From Endocalyx cinctus (Eukaryota > Ascomycota > Sordariomycetes > Amphisphaeriales > Apiosporaceae), in NCBI GenBank assembly GCA_001600455.1, contig BCKC01000001.1, positions 5,172,441-5,236,440 of the forward strand: a stretch of DNA of 64,000 nucleotides, written 5' to 3'. Below are positions 22,564 to 36,200 of this stretch, piece after piece (within the stretch, counting starts at the first letter, position 1; every line of letters begins with the position of its first letter). The notes below the pieces were generated by a model, which did not search any database, was not told the DNA's origin, and saw only the letters and a list, made by a program, of their open reading frames with translations. Both the position numbers and the translations under genes were made by a program.

Positions 22564-25500
22564 GCCATTTTTTTTAGTGCTCGCGCTGGGCCACCATTTG
22601 ATGCGCTGGCATGCATGACGGAATATGCACGAGCTAGGCCCTACCCTGTCGACCAGCTCAGCAACGAGATTCAACTTGTTGTCCATAGGTGGCGCAAGGC
22701 GAGGCCTGCCCGATGATATACTTTGTATACCATGGTCTGACGACATAAGGAAAAGAGAGAGAAAAAAAAGATTACTTCCCCCCTCCAAAAAAAAAAAAAA
22801 AAAAAAAAGAGGGCGAATATCCTAAGGCTGCATGAAAGCGGTTGGACGCAAAGCATGTGCGGTCATCGGAATCATGCGACACACATCTTGACACCTTTGG
22901 AGAACTTGCTTTAGGGGAAGGATTCGTCCTTTTTTTTCATGATAATAACTTCTCACCAAATGGAGAAAATTGGTGTGAGTAAAGAAAAAGGGACAAGGGG
23001 GAAAATAGGGAAAGGTCCGATGCAGGTTACGCAAGTCAGAAATATTTGGTACACCAGGCGGAGGAGTTTGCGAGAGTGATGGTGGGTGAACCCGATTGTT
23101 ACGGTTCATCATTAGTGGGTAAAGGGTGAGATGGCAGGAATGAGAGGGTGTATGGATGTATCGTTGCAGATGGACAAATGGAAAGAAAAAGGAACAATAG
23201 TAAGACGTATGAGGAAGTCGGAAATGGAGATGCTTACCTTCTTGTTTGACGAGATCCGAGTGTTTGGGTTCGCCCTACGCAGGGCTGCCGAACTGACGGG
23301 ACTGGGTGACCTTTTTTTTTCTCTCCCTATTATGCAATGTTAGGGAAGATAATGAAATCAACAGACCATCTAGGCAAAAGAAGGAGGGGTGGAAGGGAAA
23401 ATCAGATTAGATAGATGAAAGACATGACAAAATAGAATTGTTACTTGTAGATGCGCCAAATAATAAACGGCATTGCACGATATATTAAGTGGCAGACACA
23501 CATCTTACAAGGGCACTGTACTCTGGTACTCTCCCATGACGACGCAAAAGGGCGATAATGGGAATAACTGGGAGTGGTTATATGCCGGGATAGGTGTGGT
23601 GGTGGCTTATTTTGGATTTTTTGGGGGGTTCAGTGTTCGGAGGATGGGTGTAAGTATACCAGCAACGACTTACCAAGAAGAATGTCACACAATGGAAGAT
23701 CCTCGGTTGTAGAAGACCGAAGAAAATAGACCGTCGATGAAATATACACGTTTTTGTCGCTCTATTTGAATGATTGTGCAATTCCAGAAATAATTATAGA
23801 CCGCAGATAGTAGGGATCACCTGATGAATAAAAAGGGACCAATAACGATGATGAAGTTGGGTTTCGCGACGGCGATAGGTCTCTTTTGACCTTGTCGCAA
23901 AAGGTTCCTTCCTTTGCTAGATAGCTGGTTGAGAAAAAGGGCTTGTTGATTTGCCGGTTAGAAGTGGATTTTGTTGCTTGGTGTTTTGCGCTGGAACGCT
24001 GACTGGCTGGATCTGTTTTTTTTTTATTCTTTCGCTTCAATGGGTCCCAATTTAGTACCACTCAAATAAAGTGTAGGGGCAAGAACAATAAAACAAGAAA
24101 AGTGAAGACGAATAGAAAAAGAAATACAAGTTATTTTTTAAAACAAAAGATATCAATCAATTACAATTAATGGATGAATCATACAAGAGGGGGAAAAAAA
24201 GAAGTATGAGTTGAAAGAGAGAATAAATTATGCGCCATACCTAAAAACTTGCGACACTTTCTCCGACACCGATAATTGACAACTCACTGGTTGATGACGC
24301 GAAATACTTTTGGTGTTGGGCAAATTAAATATTGACCTTATCAAGTATATAGGTTGTCATATAACTTGATACAAATATTTTTTTTTTTGGGGAGTATCAA
24401 ATCTGTTTCTATTGAATCAAGTAAATCAAAGATAAATCAGATCAGGTGAGATCAGATCGAAGGTTTAAAGTGTTATGGTAATCGCATTCATCCGTGTCGA
24501 ACGAATAGAAACGCGTCCGAGTTATTGTTTCTCGGCAAGAAATGAGGTACCGGTACTGAATAGGATGATTGATAATTGGACTTTTTCTTTTTTTTTAATG
24601 CTGTCAGCATAGCAAGCACAGGCAAGCATATAAAATTCAATTTCAATCACACACAGACCAAAAGAGAGACGTAACAGGATTGTTCTCGGTTGGGTTAACA
24701 AGTTTAAGTCTCTCTTCGGTATATGCGGAGCGGATAAATGAAATTCAATGAAGTAGGAAGGTAAATTGTGCTTGTAAGGATGAAAAAAAATAATGGGATG
24801 TGATTTGACAATCAGATATGTTTCAGATTGGGATATAGAAGCTTCTTTTTTTTATTTATTTCTTTTTTATTTCTTGTTCAATAAAGCAAGTATTGGGAAA
24901 TGGAGGGGTTGTTTTGTGAGGTTCCAAATCAAACCGGTCTACCGCTTCCTGTTGGATGAAAAGAGGACTTCAGGAAGACAATTGATTCGACGGAATATTC
25001 GACGAGTGGGCGACTTGAGAAATAGTCGAGAGGGGAATTGATTGGTGAAAAATAGGCAGAGGACGAGTAAAAATTCAAAGAACGTTTAGAAGAGGGGCTT
25101 CTCGTTTTAATGGGGCTTATAAAAGTGACTAATCAACAGTTCTCGTTGGAAAATTTTCAAGGTTTTTTTGGTTTTTTTTTTATGTGGAACCCCCTCCAAC
25201 TGAAAGAACTAAGGAAAAAAAAGAAAGTGACCTAAACTAAACCCAAAGGTACACTAGGCGCACTGTTAAAAGTGGAGTCGGCCCTACCTAATTAGTGTAT
25301 CCAAGTACTATTCAAACATCCCTGTCCAATCAATAATCAACCTCGTAACCTATTACATTAGTGTAGTGTACGAGTAGCTAAAGAACAAGGTGCGGAGTTT
25401 TTATTACCGTCATCGTATACTACGCAGCGTGTATATACCTAGGTGGTGTAATATGTAAGATTCTTGCTTGAAAAGTACCGTACTGGGTACTTACATAGTA

Positions 25501-25853
25501 AATACTTGATGCAAATAACCCACATATATATACATAGTAATTATACTCTATCATCTTATACTGAATTATCCATGTTCATTTACGTATGAAGTAAGTATTA
25601 TTATCAATTATTACCTTTAAAAGTAAGTAGATCCTACACTACATACTAGAATACTATGTACTTGCCCACTACGGTAGTACAGTACTAAACTACGGTGATA
25701 CACTATACTACAATAATACAAGTAGTGGACGCTACACGTTGAGCTTAGCATGAATGTACACGTGTGGTAGCAGTATTTCTCGCCACACTATTCTAATTGC
25801 CTATCCTCGATGCTTTACCACTTTGTACGACTATTTAGTACTTTAGAAGGAAT

Positions 25854-25868
25854 GGGGGGGGGGGGNGG
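25854..25868. repeat. Poly-G run with ambiguous base
   Basis: Twelve G followed by n at 25866. A likely sequencing-length ambiguity in a gene-free region. Confidence 0.85.
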
Positions 25869-28800
25869 AAAAGGACAAAAGAAAAAGAACGCTAGGCTCC
25901 AAGGTTCCCGTATCTCGTCCACTCAACCACCTTGCCAGGCCTGCCACCTCTTCAGACCACTTTATCCATCTTTTTTATTCCGTGGCTGGTATCATTTTTC
26001 TTTTCTCCTTCATTTTCATTTTCATTCTCATTTTCATCATTGAATTTCCTCAGCCTCCTGCTTAATTATGTATTATTATATATTATATATTATATACACA
26101 GTATTATTTATGTATTATGTATAATAAATTATGCTTAAAATACTATGTACGGAGTAATACCTACCTAATCTCTAATTACTCATACCTTAGCAATATACCC
26201 TGCACTGTCTGGTTGTTCACAATTTTATTATATTATTTCCCTCTTAACAGTTAATTTCAATTTCACACAGTGTTACGCGTCCAAATATCTGCTGCATCAT
26301 ACTTGTAATGTCATGGTTGATATCCACGGCGCTGTCAACGGAGCATATTGCCTACCTTGTTTAGTCTTTAGGGTATTATTGTGTGGTAAGAATAACCTCG
26401 GCGGCTAGAAGTTATGTATCAATCTTTTTTAGATCTCCAGACAACTCGCTGCTACACTACAGTATGGAGTAGTATACTTACATATATACTATGTACAATT
26501 CACTAAAGCCTTACCCTCCTCTACCTGTTACTAAAATAAATTACCCCTCTCATATATTATCTATTATCTATCCTTAATCCCATATCCAAAACAGGTCAAG
26601 GTCTCTTTTTTTTTCTTTTTCTTTTTCCTCGGATCGACAACCAGCACGGCACTTACGGCTTTGCACTTACTTAGCAGCCTAGCTAGGCCTTGTTATACTG
26701 GACGGTACCTAGACCTTCCAAGGTTCCAGTTGCCCACACGTAGCTAGAGGTAGTTAAGTATCACGTGTGGCGGTGCTTGCCACTGGACTTGATATACCAA
26801 AATAAAATAAAATAAAAATAACGGCGGTGAATAAAAACGATAACGACATGTTTCGTATCCGCATCCCCATTTAAAATCAATCTCGTAAAACAAAATTCAG
26901 ACGAAGGTTTTAACACATCATAAAAATAATAATCAAATAAAAGTTATCTTCTTCGCTTTACGGGACAAGGCGACGACCGACCCGCTATCGAAACCCCAAG
27001 ATGCCGAACTGATACAATAGACATGATCCTTTTCAATAAATTATATTACTACATATAGGTATAATATTCAGATCTGTAGGCTACCTTGGCGGCCATTTCC
27101 TATCTGGTCTCATGTGCTGTCAGTATTGGTCGGTCAAAGGGCAAATGGTTACAGTAACAATATATCATATATTGATACGTCATGCAGTACCATGAGCTCG
27201 CTCGTAGGCACATGCGATCAATTTACTATCCAACCCCCCGGTTGTGCGTGTAATAAGAATAGATGCCTGCCATCTTAATCCGAGACTTTTTTGTGTTAGG
27301 ATGCATCATTCTGACGGTGAGGGAAGAAGAAAAAGAAAGGAAAGGAAAGAAGAAGGCGGGGGCGTTCTTCTTCTCTCTTTTTTTTTCCTCGTAGCAAGGC
27401 CCGACTCTTCCAGCAGATAGATAAAAAAAAAAAAGGCGCTCACAAATAGTATTGGGAAAAGTCGGTGTAACCAGACACGCAGCGGGCTGACTCCCTTTTG
27501 GGCTGCATTTGCTCTTTGAACGAAATAAACTAGCGTTGCGCAAGAAATAAAAAAAAAAAAAAAAAAAAAAACTGCAGTTATCCGTCTATTTGTCTATGAT
27601 CTATGGGCAACTTGGGGGGTATTAATCAAGGGTTAGTTTCGATGCCGTTTTATATGTAATCATTGACTCACATACATACTACATAAGTATACTACATATC
27701 TATCAGTCAAAACGTATACTAGATCTAACTCATCAAGATTCTCGTTAGGAGATAGGACGAAAATACAACCACTTATTCAATATCGTCCTTCTCTGAATGG
27801 TCCAAAATGTCTGCTAGCTCAACATTCTTGGGATTTCTGAATGGTCCAAAATTATTTTCCTTTTTGTTTCTTGTTCACCAGGGGTCTAAGAGACCTCTCA
27901 CTGGCCGCTTTTATCGACTTTGCGGTCTGCCCTAAATGATCGGTGGGGAACTTCCAGGGGGGGGTCAAAGAAACGCGTCAGATGCCGTTGAAACCTCGTC
28001 GAGGCTCATCACTTTTCTCTCTCCCCTTCATTCTCCATGTGCCTAGGTATCCGTGCATCTCATCACTATGCGGCTGCCTATTGAATTTTCGTGATTTCAT
28101 GGTCATGTGCATATTCTATTACTGCTAAAACTTCTCGTTACAGCATTAGATCTTATGCGCTTCCTTGATCTCGTATCAACCGCATATATTATGCAAAGCA
28201 GCAATCGTATTCGTCTTTTTTTTTCGGATAGATGAATTAAAAAGATGCACAACCAATGTTTCTTCTGTGTGCCTCATTATATTTTTTTTCCCCGGATTAC
28301 GACTCTCAATCTTAAACATTGAATCGATTCTCAGCCGCAGTCCCATCATTCATTACCTCGTTGCTACGCCCTTCGCATTTTAATTACCTATCTCAGAGAT
28401 GATCGCGACTGATCTCATGATCTCAATCTCTCTCGTCACGTTCTAGATTCTATTCCTAGAAACTTGGGAGATTACATGTACGTTGATACTTTTGTTTGCC
28501 TTCATTTTAAAATACTCAAATGACATTTTTTCCTGTGACGAGATCCAGATACAGATTAAAAAAAAAGGGTCCACCAATTTCCCAATATCGCAATTAGCTT
28601 TCATCCCTGAAGAAAATCAAGAAAATAGCGTGCGGCGAATAGAAAGTCGAAAGTCGACTCTCTGCCCTCTAATTCGCCCGCGACTTACCCCATCACACCA
28701 CCGTTCGCGCTTATGCGCCCGTTGATTGCTTCTCGTCGTGCCTGGCGCCTAGGTAGTTTCCGTCGCTATCTTGTTTTTGCATTTTTAGAGGGTGACGAGC

Positions 28801-29291
28801 TTAGCTTCCATATTGGCTACCAGAGAGAAAAAGGACCCCCCCTTTCCCTCCCCCGCCCATGTGCGTGTCAAACGTCGGGAATGCTTTTTCTTCTTTTCTT
28901 TGAAAAGGGACCCACCAGATATCACATCACCGACGATGACGATCTTCTCTAATATTTGTTTTTTTGACCTTCTTGTTTGACCTACAACCTATCTGAAATA
29001 CTCGCCGATCCGCAAAAAAAACCAAAACAAGAACAATATTGTTACCCTGTTTTTATGCCCGGTAGACGATGTTTCGAAGCCGGTATTTTTTTTTTTTTGC
29101 ACACTTCATTTCGCTACCCGTTGCAGATGGTGAGTCCCACCGTAGAACCACGCGATCACCGTTCAATTTCCGGCTTTCTGTTCGCGACTCGCGACTCGCG
29201 ACACTCGTTTTTTTCTTGGTGGGGATATTCGTGATACCCACCCCCCTTTTGAGGTTGGCCGCCTCAGCGCTCGTTCAGGAGAGCCGGTACG

Positions 29292-29870
29292 TTACGACGT
29301 GCCCCGTGTTGATCGTCGATGAGGACAGAAATAATCATGCTGTGGGATGTCGATATTTTGAGATCCTGAATCGCCTCCTTGCCGGGGGGCACCCGTGTTG
29401 CTCGATTGACGCGAACGGGACCGTAGTCTAATGATTTTCCACCCGGTCATGGACCGGCGAGAATGCTTTACTAGGAACGACCCTGTAGCTTGAAACTCGG
29501 GGGAGTAAGCAGCGTGCTTCTTAGTTAGGGCAATAGCCGGCATGTCCTTGTAGCATAAAGAGCAATCCTGAGTGATAATAGTATCCCACGTTACATGTAG
29601 CCTAGGTTTGTAACACATTCCCACAGCGTTACTCCTGGTTTGCCCGCAATAGCATCGTTTGTAATGCCTCTCGGTACTGTTAATTCGTAGCGGATCTAGT
29701 TTTCGATTCGGATCCGTGCCAGAAGCCGTGCTATTAATCGCTGGTAGAGATATTTTAGTCTCAACTTGATCACATAACAAACACCCAATCACCACGAAGA
29801 GCCGGGTATCAAACTGGAGCCTCGATCGTCTGGTCTCCCGTAGTCTCCGTACCCTTTGACCAGGATACAC
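29292..29870 (-). other. Open frame of 192 codons without ATG start
   Basis: This is the longest open frame in the 22-33 kb gene-poor block. The first codon after the upstream stop region is GTG at 29870, and no in-frame ATG gives a full product. The middle part has a cysteine pattern (RCYCGQTRSNAVGMCYK, then DCSLCYKD) of the kind seen in small secreted fungal proteins. The C-terminal third is Arg/Ser-rich and looks like noise. There is no signal peptide in frame. It could be an internal exon, a relic, or chance. Confidence 0.2.
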
Positions 29871-31328
29871 ACTGCCGAAGATTAAGTTTTTTTTAAGCTT
29901 CAGTTTTCAGAATCACCAGTTAACACATCAGACGGGCACGATGGAGTGCTAACTGTACGCTGAATTTCGCGGTGGGGGTAGTTCATTAAAGGGTGGAATT
30001 TACGCGTCTGGTGTCGTCGTGTGTTTTAAGGTAGGTAGTTGCGTCTCCGCATGGAAATGAGTCAAGTGCATCAGGAACTTATCTAACCCCGACCCTTCAA
30101 GAAGGAAGAGACAGAAAGATCCGGAGGCACGTGTAGTGGTGGTTTCGGTTCAGTTACATTACTGTGATCTGTGTATTCAAGGTTGCAATCTAACGTAGAA
30201 ATATAAATGGAATCGAAGCAAAAAATCCACTGCAAGAAGCCTAGAGCTTTCGAACAGAAGGAAGAAAATAAAATAACCAAGTAGTCCGTGTGGAAATGAA
30301 ACTTGCAATATTTGACACTCTCAGATGCGCATACTTGCTAGGTGTTCTTAGTTAGGACAACCTGTGACCATCGCCCTCCTTACTCGATGTGCGACATCAA
30401 CTTAGCTGAAGGGAAGGTTTATATTATACAGCTTCTCTTACCGCAAGACTTTGTTTCCAGACCGTTATTCACAAAATGTACCCCGTCTTATCGGTTTCTC
30501 TGAACGGTAGGCACGTCCGACCGAAGAAATCGTTGAGCGGAGTGCTATATGAGAACAAGTGTAGAAATCTTGAGTTGTTGTCGGCAATTTGACAAAACTA
30601 TAGCTATACCACCCTGTCTCTTTCCCTTCCTTGCTTCCTTGCCCCCCTTTGAATTTGCTCCTTCCTTCCCGCCCACTCGCGTGTGCGTAGTCGATATTTA
30701 CTCATTCGGTTCTGGTTCCTTGTAGCAAATATTCTATTCAATATTGTGGTGAGATCTCAGTTTGGCAGCGTCATAGCTATCGCCTCTCTGTCGTCATTAT
30801 ATATGCCTATATCTTTGATATCAAATTGATATTAGATATAGTCGATACTACACACTCATTCGTTGAGCCACCTTGTCTCAGAGGTCATCGTCTAATTTGT
30901 AATTATATAGCGCCTTGCTATATTAAAGGGGGAGGCAGTCCAACACTAGGGCTCAATGCTCAAGGACAGCCATAAGGTATCTCTTCGAGTCAAAAATACA
31001 TATAAACAGCTTATTATTGTGTAGTATTTAAATTAGGCAATTCAACAACAGCCGGTCAGGCAATCCGCCATCTCGAGAACCCCAACCGCCTCTTCCGCCC
31101 CCATCCCTCTCCTGGGTGTTTAATACGTGCATCACATCCACGTAAGCTACTGGTATAAAAACGATATTATAGTCGGTAACTAGTGTCTTTATTAATGAAA
31201 AAAAGGAATCGATATCTATTTCATATCGGCTGTCGGGGGTCATGCCTGGTTGGAAGCCTGAGAGTATACCTATGTGACGTCTGTTGGCAAAGTAAAGAGC
31301 AGCAATGTAAAACTCTAGCTGGGTTACT
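29871..31328. other. Spacer without recognised gene
   Basis: Mixed-composition DNA with short frames only. A 65-codon minus frame at 30083-30280 starts with a hydrophobic stretch, but no gene model could be built. A 14-bp tandem repeat ACTCTAGCTGGGTT lies at about 31311-31338, overlapping the end of the next feature. Confidence 0.45.
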
Positions 31329-31990
31329 CTAGCTGGGTTGATTAACTATTGCTTTGACCAAGTACTCCAGGCTGTCGTAGACCGATCTGCTCACCGCTGG
31401 CGGCGGGTGCATGGGACCCCGATCCTCCTCGGGAAACTCCAGCTGAGGATGAAACATAGCCATATGGTCTATGGCTGAGAAGGAATACCGTCAATGTTCA
31501 ACGCAGGCAAGCCCTCGAGTCGGTATCCCATCCGCGGCCATGTCCACAAAAGCAGGAGCGTTACCAAGTAGTCTGTCATCAGATTGAGGACAGATAGCGG
31601 TGAAGATCCAATGACAAGATTAGATAGTCTAAGCCTCATGTATGGGGATGGCAGGCAAGTGTCGTAACCGCGGAGCTCATCCGGTCGAATAAATTATGAC
31701 CTGAACCGATCAGTCGCCGCAGGTTTACCGACTTCGAGACCGCCTACTCTCTCCACGAAACTACAGGAACAACCGAGGAGCGGCCATCTTGAGCCCCAAT
31801 ACTTCGTCTATAGTGCACGCCTCGAATTCGTATTGTACGTCCACGGGAGCAGAAATTTGAACGGCGAGAAAGGGCCATCTACGCCGCTTCTTCTTCACAT
31901 TACTACACGTAATCTGATGACCGGTATAATCGTCGCAAGATACTCCGAACACGACAATAGATTCCGAAGAGATGTCGTTTTCTAGATAAA
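31329..31990 (-). pseudogene. Minus-strand gene relic with frameshifts and an in-frame stop
   Basis: Three consecutive coding-like pieces read in the same direction. The first, after an acceptor-like TCGTAG near 31990, contains SESIVVFGVSCDDYTG, RRRWPFLAVQISAPVDVQ and CTIDEVLGLKM. A shift into the next frame gives FVERVGGLEVGKPAATD, an in-frame TAA, then RLRLSNLVIGSSPLSVLN and WTWPRMGYRLEGLPAL. A further +1 shift gives MAMFHPQLEFPEEDRG and VYDSLEYLVKAIVNQPS before a TAG at 31329-31331. The fragments read like protein rather than spacer, but I do not recognise the family. Inferred: a gene broken by at least two indels and one nonsense change, or a gene with unrecognised small introns. It lies 1.3 kb before the ABCC transporter. 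Confidence 0.4.
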
Positions 31991-32602
31991 TTCCTACGAT
32001 TTAAAAAAAAAATATGCGGCTATTTAAAGTTTAGGGGAAAGCCATGCGGCGTATGTAAGCACGCTAGAGTGCCGTTATGATCTAATCCTGTGACTTCGTG
32101 GGTGGGAGTACAGCATCGATGGCACGGCAGCCCGGTATTCAAACTATCAACCGCCCTTCGATATCAGCGGCGCAAACCATTATTCGTGCTTTAATGCTAT
32201 TGGTCTTTTTGGGTGTCAACTGTTAAAATGCATTTCTAGTGCTTATTCTCGAAAAAAAAGTTGTTCATATATTCTATATCTCCCAAGCGCCGCACGTGGT
32301 AATAAGGTTGAAAGAGGCATATAAATTCTATGAATTAACTAGTTGCCTAGTGATAGTTATTATTATTATTTTATATAAAAAAAATAACACCAAATAAACT
32401 CAAGATCCTGTAGACGATGTTGCCTATATCGGAATGGGAGTGTACGCAAAGGATCGAGTTTTTCCCCTGATATATCTACAAGATTGGCAGGTAGAGTGTG
32501 ATAACATGCACTTCCAACTAGAGCTTAGACATAAAGGTAACTCCTGTGCTTCTGGAAGGCTACGAAGCCTACCCCCACGGTTACTGGCTGAGTGGTATGC
32601 AG

Positions 32603-32860
32603 TTATGTAGGTTCTGCTTCGGGTAGCGCCTTAGATTTGTCGCCAACCACATAATAATTTGTACGTTGGTACTCTAGAGATCTCCTAGACTGGCGGTGAA
32701 GAACTTTTTTTCTTCTTTCCTCTCTATTTATTGACGCGCCAACAATATGCGTGTTTTCGTGAGCCTCGACGTCAGATAGGCGAGAGGTGTACATATAGTG
32801 AAAGTAACGCCCTTGCCTCTCTACGTGCATACTGAGTAATCTGGAAATAGAATACATCAT
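32603..32860 (-). other. 85-codon ORF, possible small protein or relic
   Basis: ATG at 32860 to TAA. The product is basic, with many Arg and Tyr and the ending NYYVVGDKSKALPEAEPT. An acceptor-like CTATTTCCAG lies near its start, so the segment could instead be the last exon of a lost gene. No family was recognised. Confidence 0.2.
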
Positions 32861-33278
32861 AACAAGTTCAACTTAAATGCGTTACTTTCATACCTGGTGA
32901 TTCTGATTCGCAGTTCGGAATGAGACGAGGCAGGATTGGGAGGAAGACCCCCCGTTCAGCTTATCTCCAATTCAGGCATTCCTACAATAGGTCAGTATTA
33001 CAAATTTCCTGTAAGTAGTTACGAAACTGTAGCCTTGTATTGTATACTTTCACATGCTGGCAGTGCATATAACGTCGAAACCAGGTAGGAAGCGCTTAAT
33101 TCCGTACCGATTCCAGCCGCGAAAGAAGGGTTCCGCCAAAAACCAACCGCGAGTTGGTATGAAATAACCAGTTGTTAAAAGCTGTGTACCCATTTTCCTC
33201 AATGCCTTGCTCCTCTCTCATTCACCTGTTCACCTTTAGTAGGTATCTAGGTTAGGCAATCAAATACTAATCTCAGCG

Positions 33279-36200
33279 ATGAATTGCCAGGAAGATGGCA
33301 ATTTTGGGCCGGTGTTGCCTCTATACAGTTATGATTGTCGAACTTTTGATTTTACATTGCTCTTCGAGCATTCATTTTTCATTCTAGTTCCTGATGTTCT
33401 TATCATCTTTCTTGCTATCATTCGTAGTAGGTGGTTGTTAAGACGAAGTACAATTTTTATCTGGTCGCAAATGAGAATCATCAAGACGGTATACTCTGAA
33501 TAATAATTGCTTCCTGAACTCTAGAAAGAAAGAAAAAAGACCGCCTAACATCATCTATTAGGGGGTGTATGTATTGTTCAGCATTTCGTTACTTGTCGAA
33601 CTGATTATTACCCTTATTTATCACCATGCTACTGCCGATAAATATTTCACGAAATTTGCGATTCCAGCCCAGTCATTCGCTCTAATTGCTTCCTCAAGTA
33701 TTGCCACGACTTCCTGGCTCGAGCATTCTCGCTCACCTAGCCCCTCTCTCCTCCTTCAACTATACCTTCTTTCGACTATAATTTTAGATATTGCACGTCT
33801 TAGAACTTCGTGGACTTTATCTTATTCCGCCGAAGAATCTTTAGATTATCTTCCTGTCGTTCAATCAATCACGTTTTCTTTGAAAGCAGTTTTGTTTTGC
33901 TTCAAGTCATTCCAAAAGTCGTCTTCTCACTTTAGCAAAGCTGAGTATTATGCTAGCTACTCTCCAGAGCAAAGATCTGGAATATTTGGTCATACCTTTT
34001 TAGCTTGGCTCTATCCTCTTTTCATAATTGGGTATAGAAAGAAAATTTTGCCCGTAGATCTCTATGCAGTTGATGCTGATATGACTGCACCTTATGTGAC
34101 GCGAAAACTCAACAAACGGTGGCGAACCATCTCACCCAAGCTCAGATCGCGGCTGCCCATTACACTTGTAGTTACATTTTATCGCGATCTATTTCTGATA
34201 CAAGTTCCTCGTCTTGGCCTCGTAGTTTTATCAATTACCCAACCTCTACTGGTCCAGACCATCCGTGAGTAAAGAGTCTTCAACTATCCACACACGCACT
34301 TGATGCTATTTGTTTGCTTGAATTGAAACATCTCACAACATTTCATGTAGTATCATATATTGTAAATCAAAACGATACGCCGTCTTACGTCGGATATTCT
34401 CTTATAGCGGCGTCTTTTCTCACGTACGCAGGTGTTGCGGTACGTACAAGACGCCACGGACTACCCACCTCAACTAAACTCACCATCTTATTCTTAATCT
34501 GTCATCACCTTATCTCAACCCTTTTCTTTGCCCATCGATGCTAATATCGGTTGCTGCTATTATTAGATCACGACGCTATGGTATCAACACCTAATATTCA
34601 GATTTCTGGTCAAGGTGAGGGGATCTCTGATAGGGATGATATTCCAAGCTGCTTTGAGAATGCCCGCTCAATCAGGAGAGACAAGCGCCAGACCTGTGAA
34701 TTTGATGAGCTCGGAGATCGACAGGATTTCTCAAACTCTCCAGTGGGTGCTTAACATTATTCCCAACGCTATCCAAGTTGGTATTGGTCTTTGGATTCTT
34801 TCATCCCACCTCGGTGCAACAATTGTAGCGCCTGTTATTATCGCAATTGGTACATAACCCAATTCAATGAGCATGTCCAACACATATATATACTAACGTC
34901 ACTTCTTTACTGTAGCCTCCGGTATTATTGCCGTTTATATCGGAAGAAAAATACCTACACGCCAAGCTCGGTGGATGCAAGCCATTCAACGACGCATTGG
35001 AGTAGCTTCAAATGCACTGGAACGCATTAAAGATATTAAATTTTCTGGTTTAACGTATCATGTTTCGAAGAGACTCCATTATTTCCGCGACTTGGAGGTA
35101 GCCGACCAAAAATCCTTTCGCCAGCTTCAAGTCTCAAACATTGTCGTCGGTACGCTTCCACGAATACCCGCATATTAGTGCATTTCAACCTGTCAACTAA
35201 TTAACAACTCATATTACCAAAGGGAATATCCCAGCAATGCTGACACCTGCCCTCACATTTTCGGCTTTCGCAATCGCGCAATACGTCTCAAAGGACGGCC
35301 AATTCGATGTTATAGTGGCATTTAGCTCGCTTTCCTTCCTTTCCATTCTTATTATGCCGATTGCAGAGTTGATAACAGTACCCCTGAATCTCTCGTCTGC
35401 GATGAGCTGTCTGGATCGCATCGAAAAATTCATAGGTATCCTTGATAATCACGGTTCTGATACTAATGATATTAATTTATCACAGCCCCCTGGACTTTTC
35501 TCTCGAACTACGAGTTCTACTCGGGTGGCGGTCTCATCACTGCCAGAACCCAGGCCGGAGCCTAATCTTCAAGATATCCTGGTCTTGTCCACCGAATCAC
35601 CTCTACTTGAACTCTCCAGTGCCTCCTTTAGTTGGAAGTTGGATGATCCTTTCCTCCGTGATATTACTTTTCGGGTATTGCCCTCTGAAATCGTCATGAT
35701 TACAGGTTCCGTCGCTGCCGGCAAGTCCATGCTACTCGCGTCCATCCTCGGCGAAACCAATCTTTGCGGTGGGTCAATAGCACGTTCATCGCCGAAACAA
35801 GTTGCGTATTGTTCCCAGTCACCGTGGATACCGAGCATGAGACTACGGGAAGTTATTCTGGGCAGCACGATGTATGATCCAGAAAGGTACGTAGAAGTTC
35901 TTGATATCTGCCAACTCACCAAAGACCTTCAGGAGATGGATCTCGGGGATGATACAATGGTTAGTGGTGGCGGTTCGAATCTCTCTGGGGGGCAAAAACA
36001 ACGCCTTGTGAGTAATTCAAACTATTTATTTCCCAATTATTACGTCCCTATCTAAAGTCAAAAGGCTCTTGCTAGAGCGGTTTACAGCACAAAGGAGCTC
36101 CTAATACTCGATGATCCTTTCAGCGCCCTCGATGCAAAAGTTGCACATGGAGTATTCCAATCTTTGCTCGGCAATTCTGGATTTCTGCGCCGCCAGGCTC

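Larger units (their letters stand above)
21890..29291. other. Long AT-rich gene-free stretch upstream of hapB
   Basis: About 7.4 kb. The first 0.6-0.9 kb is the hapB leader and promoter. The rest carries A/T homopolymers and, between about 25370 and 26600, a very AT-rich block with many TACTAC, GTAGTA and CTACAGTA words. There is a near-copy of TACCTAGGTA at 25436-25445. A short direct repeat CTGAATGGTCCAAAAT occurs at about 27794 and 27837. No spliced gene, tRNA or 5S rRNA could be recognised. Confidence 0.55.
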
